Shown here piece after piece: positions 11,444 through 52,400 of a stretch of 64,000 nt of DNA. The notes below the pieces were generated by a model. The model worked only from the letters and a program-made list of their open reading frames with translations. It was not told where the DNA came from and made no database searches. Source of the stretch: Scenedesmus sp. ARA3 (Eukaryota > Chlorophyta > Chlorophyceae > Sphaeropleales > Scenedesmaceae); the NCBI GenBank assembly GCA_004335835.1, contig RWJK01001752.1, positions 1-64,000 of the forward strand. Direction: 5' to 3'. The first letter of the stretch is position 1. Each line of letters opens with the position of its first letter. The position numbers and the translations under genes are program-made.

Positions 11444-12666
11444 TGATGCCTGCTGCTGGCAGTTCATGCTGGCACTGCATGCATTGCAGCCCCAAGACTA
11501 CTCAAGAGCCATCTAGAGGCAATCACACGAGCAACCAGTCCACTGATACCTCATGCACAGCAGACCATGCAGCTTCCCATGTCACCATGCACTGCTGCAG
11601 CATCCCCCAATCACCAGCAACTACTGCTCACCACCTTAGGTGCCGCCATTCCTACCTCACCCCTGCTCTGCTGCTGCCTGCTCGCCCTCATTAACCCCAA
11701 CTCCCACCCCCACAGGTTTGGCCGCCTGCCCAGCATCTTCAGCGAGATGCAGCGCGAGATGGACGCCCTCACCCGCAGCTTCGGCCTGTTCGACGATTCC
11801 GACTTTCTGATGGCCCCTTTCCGCAGCAGCCCCCTGCTGGCTGACATGCAGCGCCACTTTGACATGCCGGCAATGGAGGCGAAGATGCCGCTGCTGCGGC
11901 TGGCCACTGACATTGAGGAGGATGAGGGGGCTTTCACCATCAAGGCTGACATCCCTGGCATGTGAGTGCAAAAGCAGCAGGCAGCAATGCTTGGCATGGC
12001 AAAGGCAACTACAGAAAAATCCTTGTTTAGTGCTGCATGCTGGTCTGGAAAGTCCCAGAACACTACAGGCATGCAGCAATGTGCAGCCGTCCATGTAGCA
12101 ACAAGTGCTAGAAGCGCAAGCTCTGCATGGCAGGCTGCATGTACCCGTGCCCAGTGTAAATGGTGTCGACATTCCAGAAGCTTCTGGCAGCTCTGCCAGC
12201 TCAAGCGTGATGCTGCTGCTCTGGCGCTTGTTTGACAGCTGTCTTTGTGCTGCAATGGCCATCCGGCCGCCCAGCATAGGACACAAACAGCAATTTCACC
12301 TTGCTGTTTACGGACATGCTCTCACCACGTCCTTGCTGCTGCTGCTGCTCTCCTCCCAAACCCCGCACTCTCAACCTTTCAAACCTCTCATCCCACAGGA
12401 GCAAGGAGGACGTCAAGATCAAGGTGCTTGACGGCACCCTCACCATCAGCGGCGAGCGCAAGGAAGAAAAGAAGGAAGGCGAAACTGCTGAGGGCAAGGC
12501 CGCGCGCATCGAGCGCAGCTACGGCTCCTTTGTGCGCAGCTTCAGCCTGCCGGCCAATGTGGATGCTGCCGGCATCAAGGCCACTGCCAAGGACGGCGTG
12601 CTGACTGTGGTGGTGCCCAAGGTGGAGGTGCAGGAGCCACAGGCGCAGGAGATTGCCATCGAGTAG
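11117..12666 (+). CDS. Organelle-targeted small heat-shock protein (HSP20)
   Basis: Three exons, 11117-11334, 11716-11961 and 12399-12666, join in phase to 243 residues. The first 40 or so residues are Arg/Ala/Val-rich without acids (MLTTCAVRAAPVFVRRASRM), a chloroplast or mitochondrial targeting signal. A charged Lys/His/Gln linker follows, then FGRLPSIFSEMQREMDAL, close to the N-terminal motif of plastid HSP20s. The alpha-crystallin domain runs from about residue 125 (LATDIEEDEGAFTIKADIPGM, split here as LATDIEEDEGAF and TIKADIPGM) to DGVLTVVVPKVE, with the GVLTV signature. It is an ATP-independent chaperone that holds unfolding proteins under heat. The start at 11117 is chosen because the in-frame ATG at 10958 lies upstream of the TATA box. 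Intron 1 carries a (CAG)17 tract. Confidence 0.94.
11392..11442 (+). repeat. (CAG)17 tract in HSP20 intron 1
   Basis: Seventeen uninterrupted CAG units shortly after the exon-1 donor. It lies in an intron and is not translated in the spliced model. Confidence 0.95.
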
Positions 12667-14972
12667 GCTGGGTTCAGGCTGGCCTGCGCGAGTTGAATTG
12701 CAGCGCTGTTGTGTTGGACTGGTGGACTCCGACAGCACTGGCACCTGTACCTGTGTGGATTTTGAGTGCAACTGTGGAGCTGAGCTGTTTGTTAAGAACA
12801 ACAGCATGCTCGTCCAGCAACCCGATATGGCGGGGTTGCGTGCGTGCTAGTGGTGGTGGTGGCCACCATGGTGTTGGACTGGTGTGTCTATGACGTGGCA
12901 GAAATTTGGTGTTGACGTTAGACAGTTGCCCAGCTTGTACTCGGCATTCATAGAAGATTGCATGTGTGGCTGTGCGGTGGCAGCGCAGTGCTGTCAGTTG
13001 TTGATGCATTCATGCTGGCAATGCTGGCAATGCCAGTGCTTGTGACCTGGGACTCTGCATTTGGGTGGTGTGACATCACTTGTTGTCGGGCCGCGCAGTG
13101 CTTGGGTGTGCTTAGGCAGAGACGCAGAGGCTGCTCTGTGGCTGTGCATTCTAGGCCACCTGTGTAGACTTGGCAACTGCTGACAGCAGCAATGCAGAAG
13201 GAGTTACAGACTGGAGCTAGTGAGCATGCAAGTACCAATGACTGAATGGCGATGATGTTGTTACAATGCGAGAGCGAGATGGCAGTCCGTTCAACAGCCT
13301 GGTGATGTGTTGGTGGTTTGTTGACATTGAAGCGCCACATTTTGCCTGACTGCTGACCCAAGTAGCGGTCAACTGGAGTTGGTGCTGTGCACATACATGT
13401 GTTTGATTTGGGTGCTGGGATGACAACACATGTGCTCTTCATGTCATGTGCAGCTCAGAGAGGCCATTTGTAGTGCTACAGTTGGGCTATAGGTTTGCAC
13501 AGTATGCACTACAGGTTATGCTTGCCGCAGAACTGTGCGGTATGTTGCATACAGCAACACATCACACACAGAGTTGCATCCAGCGGGACAGTACTATGCA
13601 CTAGAGCCATGATGTTGAGCGCAGCCGCATGTCTTGCAGGCAAGCTTGAGGCTGCTGCATGGCATGTGTTTGCGGCTTGCATATGAACGCATGTCGTCAT
13701 GTCTTAGCATGCTGTTTATGTCGAAAACAAAGGCTGCAGAAGGCTGCGGGACATTTTTTGCTGACAGTGCTGTTCCTCACTGTGTTAGACTGTCTATAAC
13801 GCATGGCACTATTGTGCAAGTTTTGACTTAGGTTTGTACAGCTTGCTGCTTGCTGGTGAGGTTGGCTGATGAGGTGTGCTAGGATGGTTTGTGCGGCATG
13901 TGATGGGTGAGCCACAAGTACATGCCATTGCATGGCAGCAGTCATCTTGCAGCTGTGCTGTGTGGGCTCCCTCTGCATATGTCGTGCTGCAGCATACAAC
14001 ACCCTCTGCTGTGATGCAGTAAAAGCGTGCTTGCCATATCTGCGTTCCCGCATGCAGAAAGTCGTGGTATGTTTTGCAACAGCACTTACATCATTATGTA
14101 TTTGCATGCGCAGGCCATGCAGATTGATGCATTGGGCGATTCTGTATAGTTCCCCATGTTTTTCTGATAGCAGCTGTTGCTGTTGTGCTTGCCATGTGCC
14201 GTATTATTGCCATTGCAGTGTGCATGAGCGCATTGGTGCAAATTCTGTTTTCATGTCTGGGATGTCGATTGCTATTCAGACAGCTGCAAAGCATGTGAGA
14301 TGGAATAGTATTGACTGCTGAATCTGGATATGTAAGTGGTTTTCTGATGTAGCGTAAGGTAGACGCTGAGACAATTGTAACCTGAGGCACACCACAGAGG
14401 TCTTCTGTTCATCCTCTGAATCCTTGAAGGCAAAGTTGCAGGCATGCTGCGCAACATGCTTGCCGCAAAAAAATCACAGGAGCTGTCTAAATTTCAATAT
14501 TTATAAACTGATTATTGTCTGCACCGCTGTAACGGCCGCGGCTATGAGCTTTTGGCACGATAGCAAGCTGGATTTGAATGTGCGGTACCCGGTACTGGCA
14601 GTTTCTTTTTGTGTCTGCCGAGCTACGAAGACATGTACTGGCACTGCTGCCCTGGTCCTGCGTTCTGATAATACAATGACTAACTAGATTCAACCATTGA
14701 AACCTGCAAAGGCACATAGCACTAAATGGATCCCCACTCGGGCTTGTGTTAAACACAATGTGATTTGTCACCAGTGACGAGGGTTCTATCGAGGGGTCTG
14801 GCGAGTACTGGTGCCTCGTCCATATCAATGTCGCTTTTGTTTGCTTTAAAAGTTTTGAAGGCTGCTTGCCTGCAGCGGCAGCGCACACCTGAACAAAATG
14901 GACCATTTCACGCAGCACAGATAGTGCGCACGGTTATACAGCAGCGCCAGCTGCTGTCAGCGAGCTGAAGAG
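12667..14972. other. Intergenic region between HSP20 and helicase genes
   Basis: About 2.3 kb. The left part is HSP20 3' flank, the right part the promoter and 5'UTR of the giant gene. Composition falls toward AT around 14.48-14.55 kb. No exon chain, tRNA or TATA box is recognised. Confidence 0.4.
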
Positions 14973-44079
<29,107 letters not shown>

Positions 44080-46115
44080 TCAGACTCTTATTGGTGGCTG
44101 TCGGCTACTGGTGTCCTGTCCTGTGAGGTACGAACATCACATTGGGTTGACGCAGGGGTCACTCAGTGCAGTGGATGCAAGCTGACGAATGTTGTTGGAC
44201 ATTTGGCGTGAGTCGGTACTGCTACACAGGTTGATTGTCGCCATGGTGTACAGATTCAAAAGGACCCCATGCCGTGATCTTTGATGGCTTGCAATCGTGA
44301 CCTGATAAGGTCACCACAGCTGGCATGTAACAAGCAAAGGTGCTGCTGTGCAATCAACAATCACTATTTGACGGTCAAGGCTGGTTGCAGGCAGGGCTGC
44401 CACAAATGTGACATCTGCTAAGCACTATTCGTGGCAAATTAGGGAGTCGGTGACTCCGTATCCCGAACGATAGTCTCCTTGCTTATGTGCGAGGCGCATG
44501 GCTTGACATGGCTACAGTCGTCTGGGGTGGCAGATGAAGCCCTCCGGCCACCACCCAACCCTCCCACCATCTTCGAAGCGCACTATTTCTTTTGCTCACA
44601 TCTACATTTGCTGTTTCTGACTTCCTAGATTAAAAAACCAGCGCGCAACCTCTGGCAAAGTCAAAACCCAAGCACACAAACACCAGAGGCCATTGAACGT
44701 GTCGACAAAGCAGAACCAGGGGTCGTGATTATTGCACTTGTTTTGGAACAACAATGTGAGAGATTCAAGGCAGATTTGCTGGCCTGCTTCGACGTATCCA
44801 GCGACTGTTACTGCCCTTCTACACTCTGCAATGCCAGCGCCTCGCGCAACAGCAATTCCGCTATAATAACCGTGTTTTTGTCTTCATGGATTTGCGCATA
44901 CGAAATTTGTCTCAGGCTTAGACATGCGAGCGCAATTGTCGATGACACGTCAGCTGTAACAAAAAAAGTAACCCTGCCGGAAGGCCACAGTCTCCGTCCT
45001 CATTCTCATTCGTCCGGGTAAACGAGCGCTGATAACTTGAGCTACAACTGTTCCTGCAGTCTCCTCACCGCTGTGCGTCACATCAACACTGACAACAGTT
45101 GCTGACAACGTACTGTCACTGTCGCCCAAAGAACCCTAGGCAGCAGTGACACTGCTTTTGATGGACAAAACCTCGTAGAAGCAGCTCGACACGGATATGA
45201 TTGTAATGTATGTTGTGGTCGTCGACGATCTATGCTCCAGGAGCCTTTGGGACTAAGGCAAAGTTGTCGGCGACTACTTGTTCACTGAGCAGGTGAGAGT
45301 GCACTGCCATCCCGAGCAATAAAGTGTTCATCACGAAAATCAACTTTGATCGGCGGTGTGTGCTTGATCGAGGGCGCTACGACCGGAAGTGCGTGGAAGC
45401 CTGCCTGCACAGCGACAGCACTGCCTGCAGGCGGCATGCGGCATTTGTCAGGGTGTATATAGCACTCAACAATCACCGATAACGACTTTTGACACCAAGA
45501 ACGTGCTGATCAACTCACCCCGCGATTGTTCACAGCGTGAAGTAAGCAGCGCAGCCAACTCAGCACGCCTCCTTAGCCGCGATCACTTAAGTTGACACCA
45601 ATGTGTGTTCTTCCTGCGGTGCTGCGGTGATGCAATGCAGTGCAGCTCAGCTGGCGATTGGTGAGTCAGCTGCTGCTCTGCTGCTGGGGCAGGCTGATTG
45701 GACGTTTGAGTGATGTGCTGCGCAGCACCATCAGGGCAGAATGCCAAGGATAAAAATGCAGCTGTGCCAGTTCAAAAGCACCTGCCGATGACTGTGATTC
45801 TGCTTGTATGGTGATTGGCAAACATAGCACAGCAGAGGTATTGCTGGACTGCAGTGGTGCTCAGTGAGGCGTGGCAGGTCACTCAACCAATGCAGCAGTA
45901 GTGCGCAGGTCGCCACTTTAGGTGTTGCACACCTTGCGGCTGAGTGAGATCTGGTTAGCTAGCAACAGTAAGCGAATGGAGCAGAGCTGTGGTGCAGCGC
46001 TGCTCGTCAACGCAGCATGCTGCACATCAGCCACGCCGTCACATGCCACCCTGCTGCTGTACCGCCTCTTTGCAGAGGCCACCTCCCAAACCACGTAACG
46101 CTGACCAAACAAGAT
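44080..46115. other. Intergenic region between helicase and propeller genes
   Basis: About 2 kb: 3'UTR of the giant gene at the left, promoter and 5'UTR of the propeller gene at the right. No exon chain or RNA gene is recognised. A TATATA at about 45455 is the nearest TATA-like sequence upstream of the propeller gene. Confidence 0.4.
44326..44330 (+). terminator. Likely TGTAA polyadenylation signal of helicase gene
   Basis: TGTAA about 250 bases past the stop codon at 44079. Confidence 0.4.
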
Positions 46116-47180
46116 ATGCTGCTGGGCTGCAAGGCACCACGCCCCTGCCGCAAGCTGCGGCTCTGTGCGCTGCTGCTGCTTCTGCTGTCAGAGCTGGCGC
46201 TGCAGCATGCTGCTGCTAGGCAGGAGGAAGAGGGGGAGGGTGAAAAGTGAGCTGTTGCACTGGCAGCACAGTGCATAGGTGAAGGCACCACGCAGTAGGT
46301 TTGTGTGCAGCTGCACTGCTTGCAGCTTGCCTGGCTGAAATTGCCATAGCAGAGGCCGTGTGCTGCTCTCCTGTCAGCCGTGCCTGCTGCCTGGCACTGC
46401 ATGCTTGACACGTGCCATGCCCAATGCTGCTGCTGCTGCTGCTAAACGCCCTGCCACCACACTACATGCCGTCCCCTGCTGCCACATGCACAGGCCCAAA
46501 CCTGAGGTTAATGGCTCCTACATGACAGACAGCTACAAGAAGAACATCCTTGAGTATGCAGCCAGCTTGGGCAGCAACAGGGCTGAGCGCAGGCGGGCTG
46601 CAGCACCTGGGCAGGCCTTTGAGCCTGGGTGGCTGCAGATTGGCCCGGATGCGGCGCGCTGGCAGGCGCAGGGTAACACGCACCAAAACGCAGGCAGGGT
46701 GAAGAAGATTCTGCAGGTGTGTGTTCGCCTCATTGTGTCATTGTGCATGTTGATGAGCAGCTCCTGAGCACTGCATCTGTACAACTGGCTGCATGTGCAG
46801 CAGCAATGCGGCTGGGTGGTGCTACTGCTTGTTGGACATGGTCTGCAGCAGCAGCAACGGCAGTGCTGCACTGTATGCTGTCTTGCTGCAGATTTTCCAC
46901 ATGCTTCAAAAGCACGGGCAGTGAGGTAGCAGGCAGCCACAGGGTCGGACCACAGGCCGTTGCGCAGCAGCCAGCAGCAGCCTTGACAAATGCAGCCGGC
47001 TGTTTACACACAGATCTTGCAGATTGGCCCTTGCATGAGCATGTGTGCACATGTGAGCTGACAGCTGCAGCAACTGGTTGCGTGTGTTGCCCTCTTACTG
47101 CCACACAGAAGGAGCAAGGACATGCCTAAAGGCATCCCGACATGCATGCTGCACAGGGTGGCCCTCACACAGTTTGTTGC

Positions 47181-47221
<41 letters not shown>

Positions 47222-49377
47222 AGGATCCCAACAACCTGAACAGGGTAAGCATTGACTTGGACGGCAGTAGAACTGGTATCACCCCGCTACATGCATCGAG
47301 TGGTAACCGCACTGGCAGACTTGCACACTTGGCGGCTGTTTGCATCGTTCTGACGGTATGCCTTGGTTAGAAAGCGAGCCTGTCACGTCTCAGGCTTGCA
47401 GTTGGCATTATTGTAGACCCGGGCCACATTAAGCCCTTTGGTAAAGCACATCATTATTGCGTCACATGTTGCCTCGAGTGTCACCAGCTGTCACTTACAC
47501 AAACCCCAGATGCCTCCACAGGCACTCACCCACGCCAACCCCATGCCTGCCACCTGTACCACTGCAGGTGTATGTGGCATTTTCTGCGGGCGGCGTGTGG
47601 CGCAGCGACAACTTCTTCTCTCAGGCGCCCACCTGGCGCGCCCTCACTGACAGCGCATTCGTGTCTGTGCCCACCACCTCGGTTGGCGCCATGGCTCTGG
47701 GCGCTGCTGACTCAAAGATGATCTACCTTGGTCTGGGTGAGGCTGCTTGCCATAGTTGGCTTATAAACCTGCATCTCTGAAGTTGCACTAGGACTAGTAC
47801 TGCTGATGTGTGGTGTTACGCGCTGAGTGGCATGCTATGGGCTTTCAAATCATGATTGGTTGGCGCCATGGCCCTGGGCGCTGCCGATTCAAAGATGATC
47901 TACCTGGGCCTGGGTGAGGCTGCATGATGTGCTTGGCTTTTGAACCTGCATCTCCAAAGCCGTTCGTACTGCTGATGTGTGGCGTTACACGTTGAGTGGC
48001 GTGCTATGGGCTTTCGAATCATCAATGGTTGGCGCCATGGCCCTGGGCGCTGCTGACTCAAAGATGATCTACTTAGGCTTTGGTGAGGCTGCCTGACACA
48101 GTTCCTTTTTGTTTGTAACAGATTGTAAGTTTTAGCGTTGCTTGCTGCTGTGTGTGCTGTTGCATGTTGAGTAGCGCGTTTCATGCTCTTAAACCATCAA
48201 TGGACTGCACCCCATGGCCCTGCCCAACCTGGGCGCTGCTGACTTAAATATGATCTACCTGGGCCTGAGTGAGGCTGCATGCCACGTTTTGTTGCAGCAG
48301 ATTGTAAGCGCCTCGCCTGCTGCTTGTGTGTGCTGTTGCATGTTGACCAGCGCACTTCAGGAGCTTGTGTCGTCAGAGCCCGGCGCCATGGCCGTGGCAG
48401 CTGCTAATCGGAACATGATGTACTTGGACCTGGGTGAAGCCGGGCACAGGAGCGTGCAGTAGGGCACATGTTGTGTGTTGTCACCAGCTTGAGATCACAC
48501 ACTCTTGTTGTACTGCAGCGACACCAGCCAGCTGTGCGCTGCCATGCACTGTGCATTTGCCGCTGCAGGTGACTTTTATGATGTGCGGCCCACACTGGGA
48601 GGCGTGGTGTGCACCTCCCTAGACGCCACCGCCACTCAGGGCGTTGTGTTCACTGCAGATGAGTGCAAGGCGCTGCCTGGGCAGACGGCAATCAGGTGCG
48701 CGCTTGCATGCAAGCGAAACAGTATCTGTGCAATAGTGAGAGGATATTTACATGTGGGTCCTGGCACCATCTGTTTTGAATCTGTGCGATAAATTATGCA
48801 CCCGCTTTCAGCAATCGGCCGGAAGGTTCCACTAAAGGTTGAACTAATGGTGCACCTTCACTGGTTACAGATTTGTCCCTCTGCCCAGGGACATAACTGT
48901 TTCGAAGGGTGCTGGCGTCAACAGGCAGGACCAGGCCAGTGTGGCAGCCATCTCCTGCTGCCTCTTCATGACAAGTCGACCCTAAACTGCCTTCTTGTCC
49001 AATGTGCAGGGACATCAAGGTGGCGCCGGGTGCTGGGCTCAACAGGCAGGACCAGGTCATTGTGGCGGCCAGTGCAGGCAGCTGGCAGGATGGTGACGAG
49101 GCGCAGGGGGGGATGTGGGTTAGCCGTGATGCAGGACAGACGTACCAGGCGGTGAGCACTCTGGTGCACCTACACAGTTCTTCATGCTGTGCATGTTCAA
49201 CAGCAGGATGGGAGTGGCAGAGTGCAAGTGCAAGGCCTACAGCAGCGCTTTGCTTCATGACGTATTGCTGATGCCGCATTGCATAACAAATCACAACAGC
49301 GGAGATAACGTTGCCTCCACTGCTGCACGCAACATGCTGCACCTGCTGCTGCACCGCTGCCTCCAACGCTTGCCGCC

Positions 49378-49409
<32 letters not shown>

Positions 49410-52400
49410 GGCCACCGTCATCACCACTGCTGCATCCAACAACAGGCAAAGCTCGGCGCCAACTGCTGGAGCATCGCACAGACCATCATAGCTGGCAGCG
49501 TTGGCTGGCTGGCGGCGTGCACAATCGATGGACGATCTGAGATCTGGCGCAGCAGCAACCAAGGGCTCACATTCACACGCATTGCTGCAACCCCCTTTGG
49601 CCCAGATGCTGGCAGGGCTACACTGGCAGTGCTCAGTCCAGGCAGCAACATTGTGTATGCTTTGGTGGCGAAGAAAGGCGACAGCGGACTCTACCTTGAC
49701 ATTTTCAGGTGAGCTGTCAATTACTGATGCTGCAGCATTTGGGAGTTGTGTTGTTCAGCAATAACCTCACATGCGCTGCCGGGTGGCCTGTCTGTTGTCT
49801 ATCAAATGCAGCACTAGTAACGTCAATTCAACCTCACTTGCATGCTACACTGTGTGAACCTGTTGTGCTGCTGTGCCTGCTGCTGCTGCAGGTCCAACGG
49901 GGGTGGTGCGCCTAACACCTGGACTGCGCTCAAATTCCTGAGCAAGCGAGTCATCAACCCACCTCCACGGAATGAGTGGAATAATTGGACCGCCACCACA
50001 GTCGGGGGAACCTTCTGGGGCAATGGTGACCCCATTGCACAGGTAGGACACGGCAGCGGCAGCAGCAGCAGCAGCGGCGCTGTGGCGCTGAGAGCATGGC
50101 GGAGCGGAAACAGGTTTGCTGGCTATGCAAGAGAGTAGTTGCACATTGTATGTGGCCCAGTGCTATGTATGGAGGGACGAGGCGAAGCAACTCTGCAGGT
50201 TGCAGACTATGTGTATCAGCTATAAGCTGCTGGCTACTAGACGGGCAGCGTTTCGGCTGCCAATTGCTGCTGCATGCGGACTGCATTACGTGCAATTTGG
50301 CTTTGTGTGGAGAGATGGGAGGCCTACATCGTATGATGCACACGTTTATGACCTCAAGCTAGTCGACACACGCATGTCCTTTGCTGCTGCAGGCGTCATT
50401 CAACCAGATGTTGTTGGTGGACCCTGCTGATAGGTGAGCGGGGGCTGCGTACTTCTGCCAAGTTATGCATGACACCCAGTTATGCGCAGCTGCTGTACAT
50501 GTGCGCCACAAGGCCTTTATAGTGTGCCAGCTGCATGTTGCGTCAGCACAGCACAATTTACTCGATGCAGTGCAACCACTTTATGTGTGCTCCTGCGCCT
50601 GCAAAATTGACAACACATTTTACTTCATGTGTGCTACTGCGGTTGCAGAACTGGCAACACATTCTTTTTTGGCGCCAATCTCATGAGCGCCAAGACAACA
50701 GATGGTGGCAGGACCTTCAGTGTAGTCAGCTACTGGCTTGACACCTTGGGTGGGTGGGCAGCCGAGTAGATTTGTGAATCACATTTTGAGTTTTGTATTG
50801 TCATAATCTTAAAGCATATGGTTGGGACGGTTGGCAGCTGCCGCAATACTGAAGGGAACAGTCTTAGCTTTTGCAGCAGCGGTTACAGCTCGCCGACCTA
50901 CTGCTGCTGCTTCTGCTGGGTCAGCCTGTGCCTCTTCCTCTACAATCTACTGCTGCTTCTGCCCGCATTCAACTGCTGCAGAGCAATACCGCATCCCCTA
51001 CAACCACGCTGACCACCACACCGCAGCATACATTCTCCTGCCTTTCACTGCTGCTGCTGTGTCCATTCGCATCCACTTGCTGCAGAGCAATACGGCATCC
51101 CCTACAACCACGCCGACCACCACACAGCTGCATACCTGCTGAAGCCTCCCGCTGCGCTGCAAGCTCCAGGCAGCAGGCCAGCCAGCATGCAGGACATTGG
51201 CTTGCCAGCCACTGGCTCAGGATATGGAGGAGGATTCAGCGGCATACATCAGGACGCAGATGCTGCTGCTGCTGCTGCTGTTGCGGCAGCTGAGACAGAG
51301 GGTGTAGCACAGGCGGCAGCTAATGTGCAAGCTGCTGATGGTAATGTGGAGGCGGCTGATGCTGCCCAGGTGCAGCAGGCTGGCGCCAGGGTGGTTGTCT
51401 TTGGCACTGATGGCGGCATCTTTGTCAGGTGAGGGGTAGTTGGAAAGTATGATGGAATGAGACTGACTGACTGCTGGACAACACCAGGCCTGTCCATGTC
51501 CTGTCGTTACTCATGCAATGCCAGGTTTGTGTGCAGCAGCGATATGGCTGAGCAGGCGCCGTGTTACGCAAAAACACAGCTGTGTCAAAAACATGTGCCG
51601 TATGACATTCTTGTGTGCGTAATCCATGGGTGAATGCTGCAGCGATGACGGCCGTGGAGGCGCCATGGATAAGGGCGAAAAGAATATCGGCATATCCACC
51701 ATGCTGGTGGACCTGATTGCAGCAACGCCGCTGTTTCCTGACCTAGTGGCAGTTGGCTTACAGGTGCGGCTTGCCACCTCAAAATGCAAACCCCCAAAAC
51801 ACATAGCCCACAAAGCCCACAAAGCCGCACCGCATTCAGCCAGCTGCAGCTTGACCTGGTTGCAGCGGGGCCAGTGCTGCCTACAGGCAGGGGTTGCTGT
51901 GGTGGCTTGTGTGGCTGCTGCTGCTGCTGCTGCAGCAGCAAAAGCGCTGTTGCAAGAACAGAGCAACGCAACACACTGACCGCATCTCTTCTCTCATTGC
52001 TGTACACATGTGTTTGTTGCTGCAGGACAATGCTGTCCGGTCACGCGTCGGGAAGACTTCAGACTGGAATGCGGTGAGGCAGATTATAGTGCAATTTGTA
52101 TGCTGCTGCTGCTGCTACTGCTGCTCGGCACCAGCCTAGCAGCCTGCACAGAGCATGCTGCAATGCTGCTGCGCTACTGTTGCTGCTGCTGTGGTGCCAG
52201 CAGGGCCCAGATTGAAGAAGGGTGACAGATTCTCTTGCAACTCTTCTTGCTGCACATGTTGCAGGTGTCCAATGGTGATGGCACAGGCATTGCAATGAGT
52301 CAGGCTGGCAACCCGTTGCGCGGTGAGCTGCTGCCGGTGGATTTATGCTGCTGCTGCAACTTGTTGCTTATCAGTGCTGCTGCAGCTGCTGCAGCTTGCG

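Noticed and set aside
44725..45021. 98-residue open frame in the intergenic region
   Set aside because: No domain, no splice partners and no similarity that I can recognise. Treated as chance.
47681..48445. CRISPR-like regular array
   Set aside because: The repeated element is coding sequence with a splice donor, the intervening parts are related, and the genome is eukaryotic.
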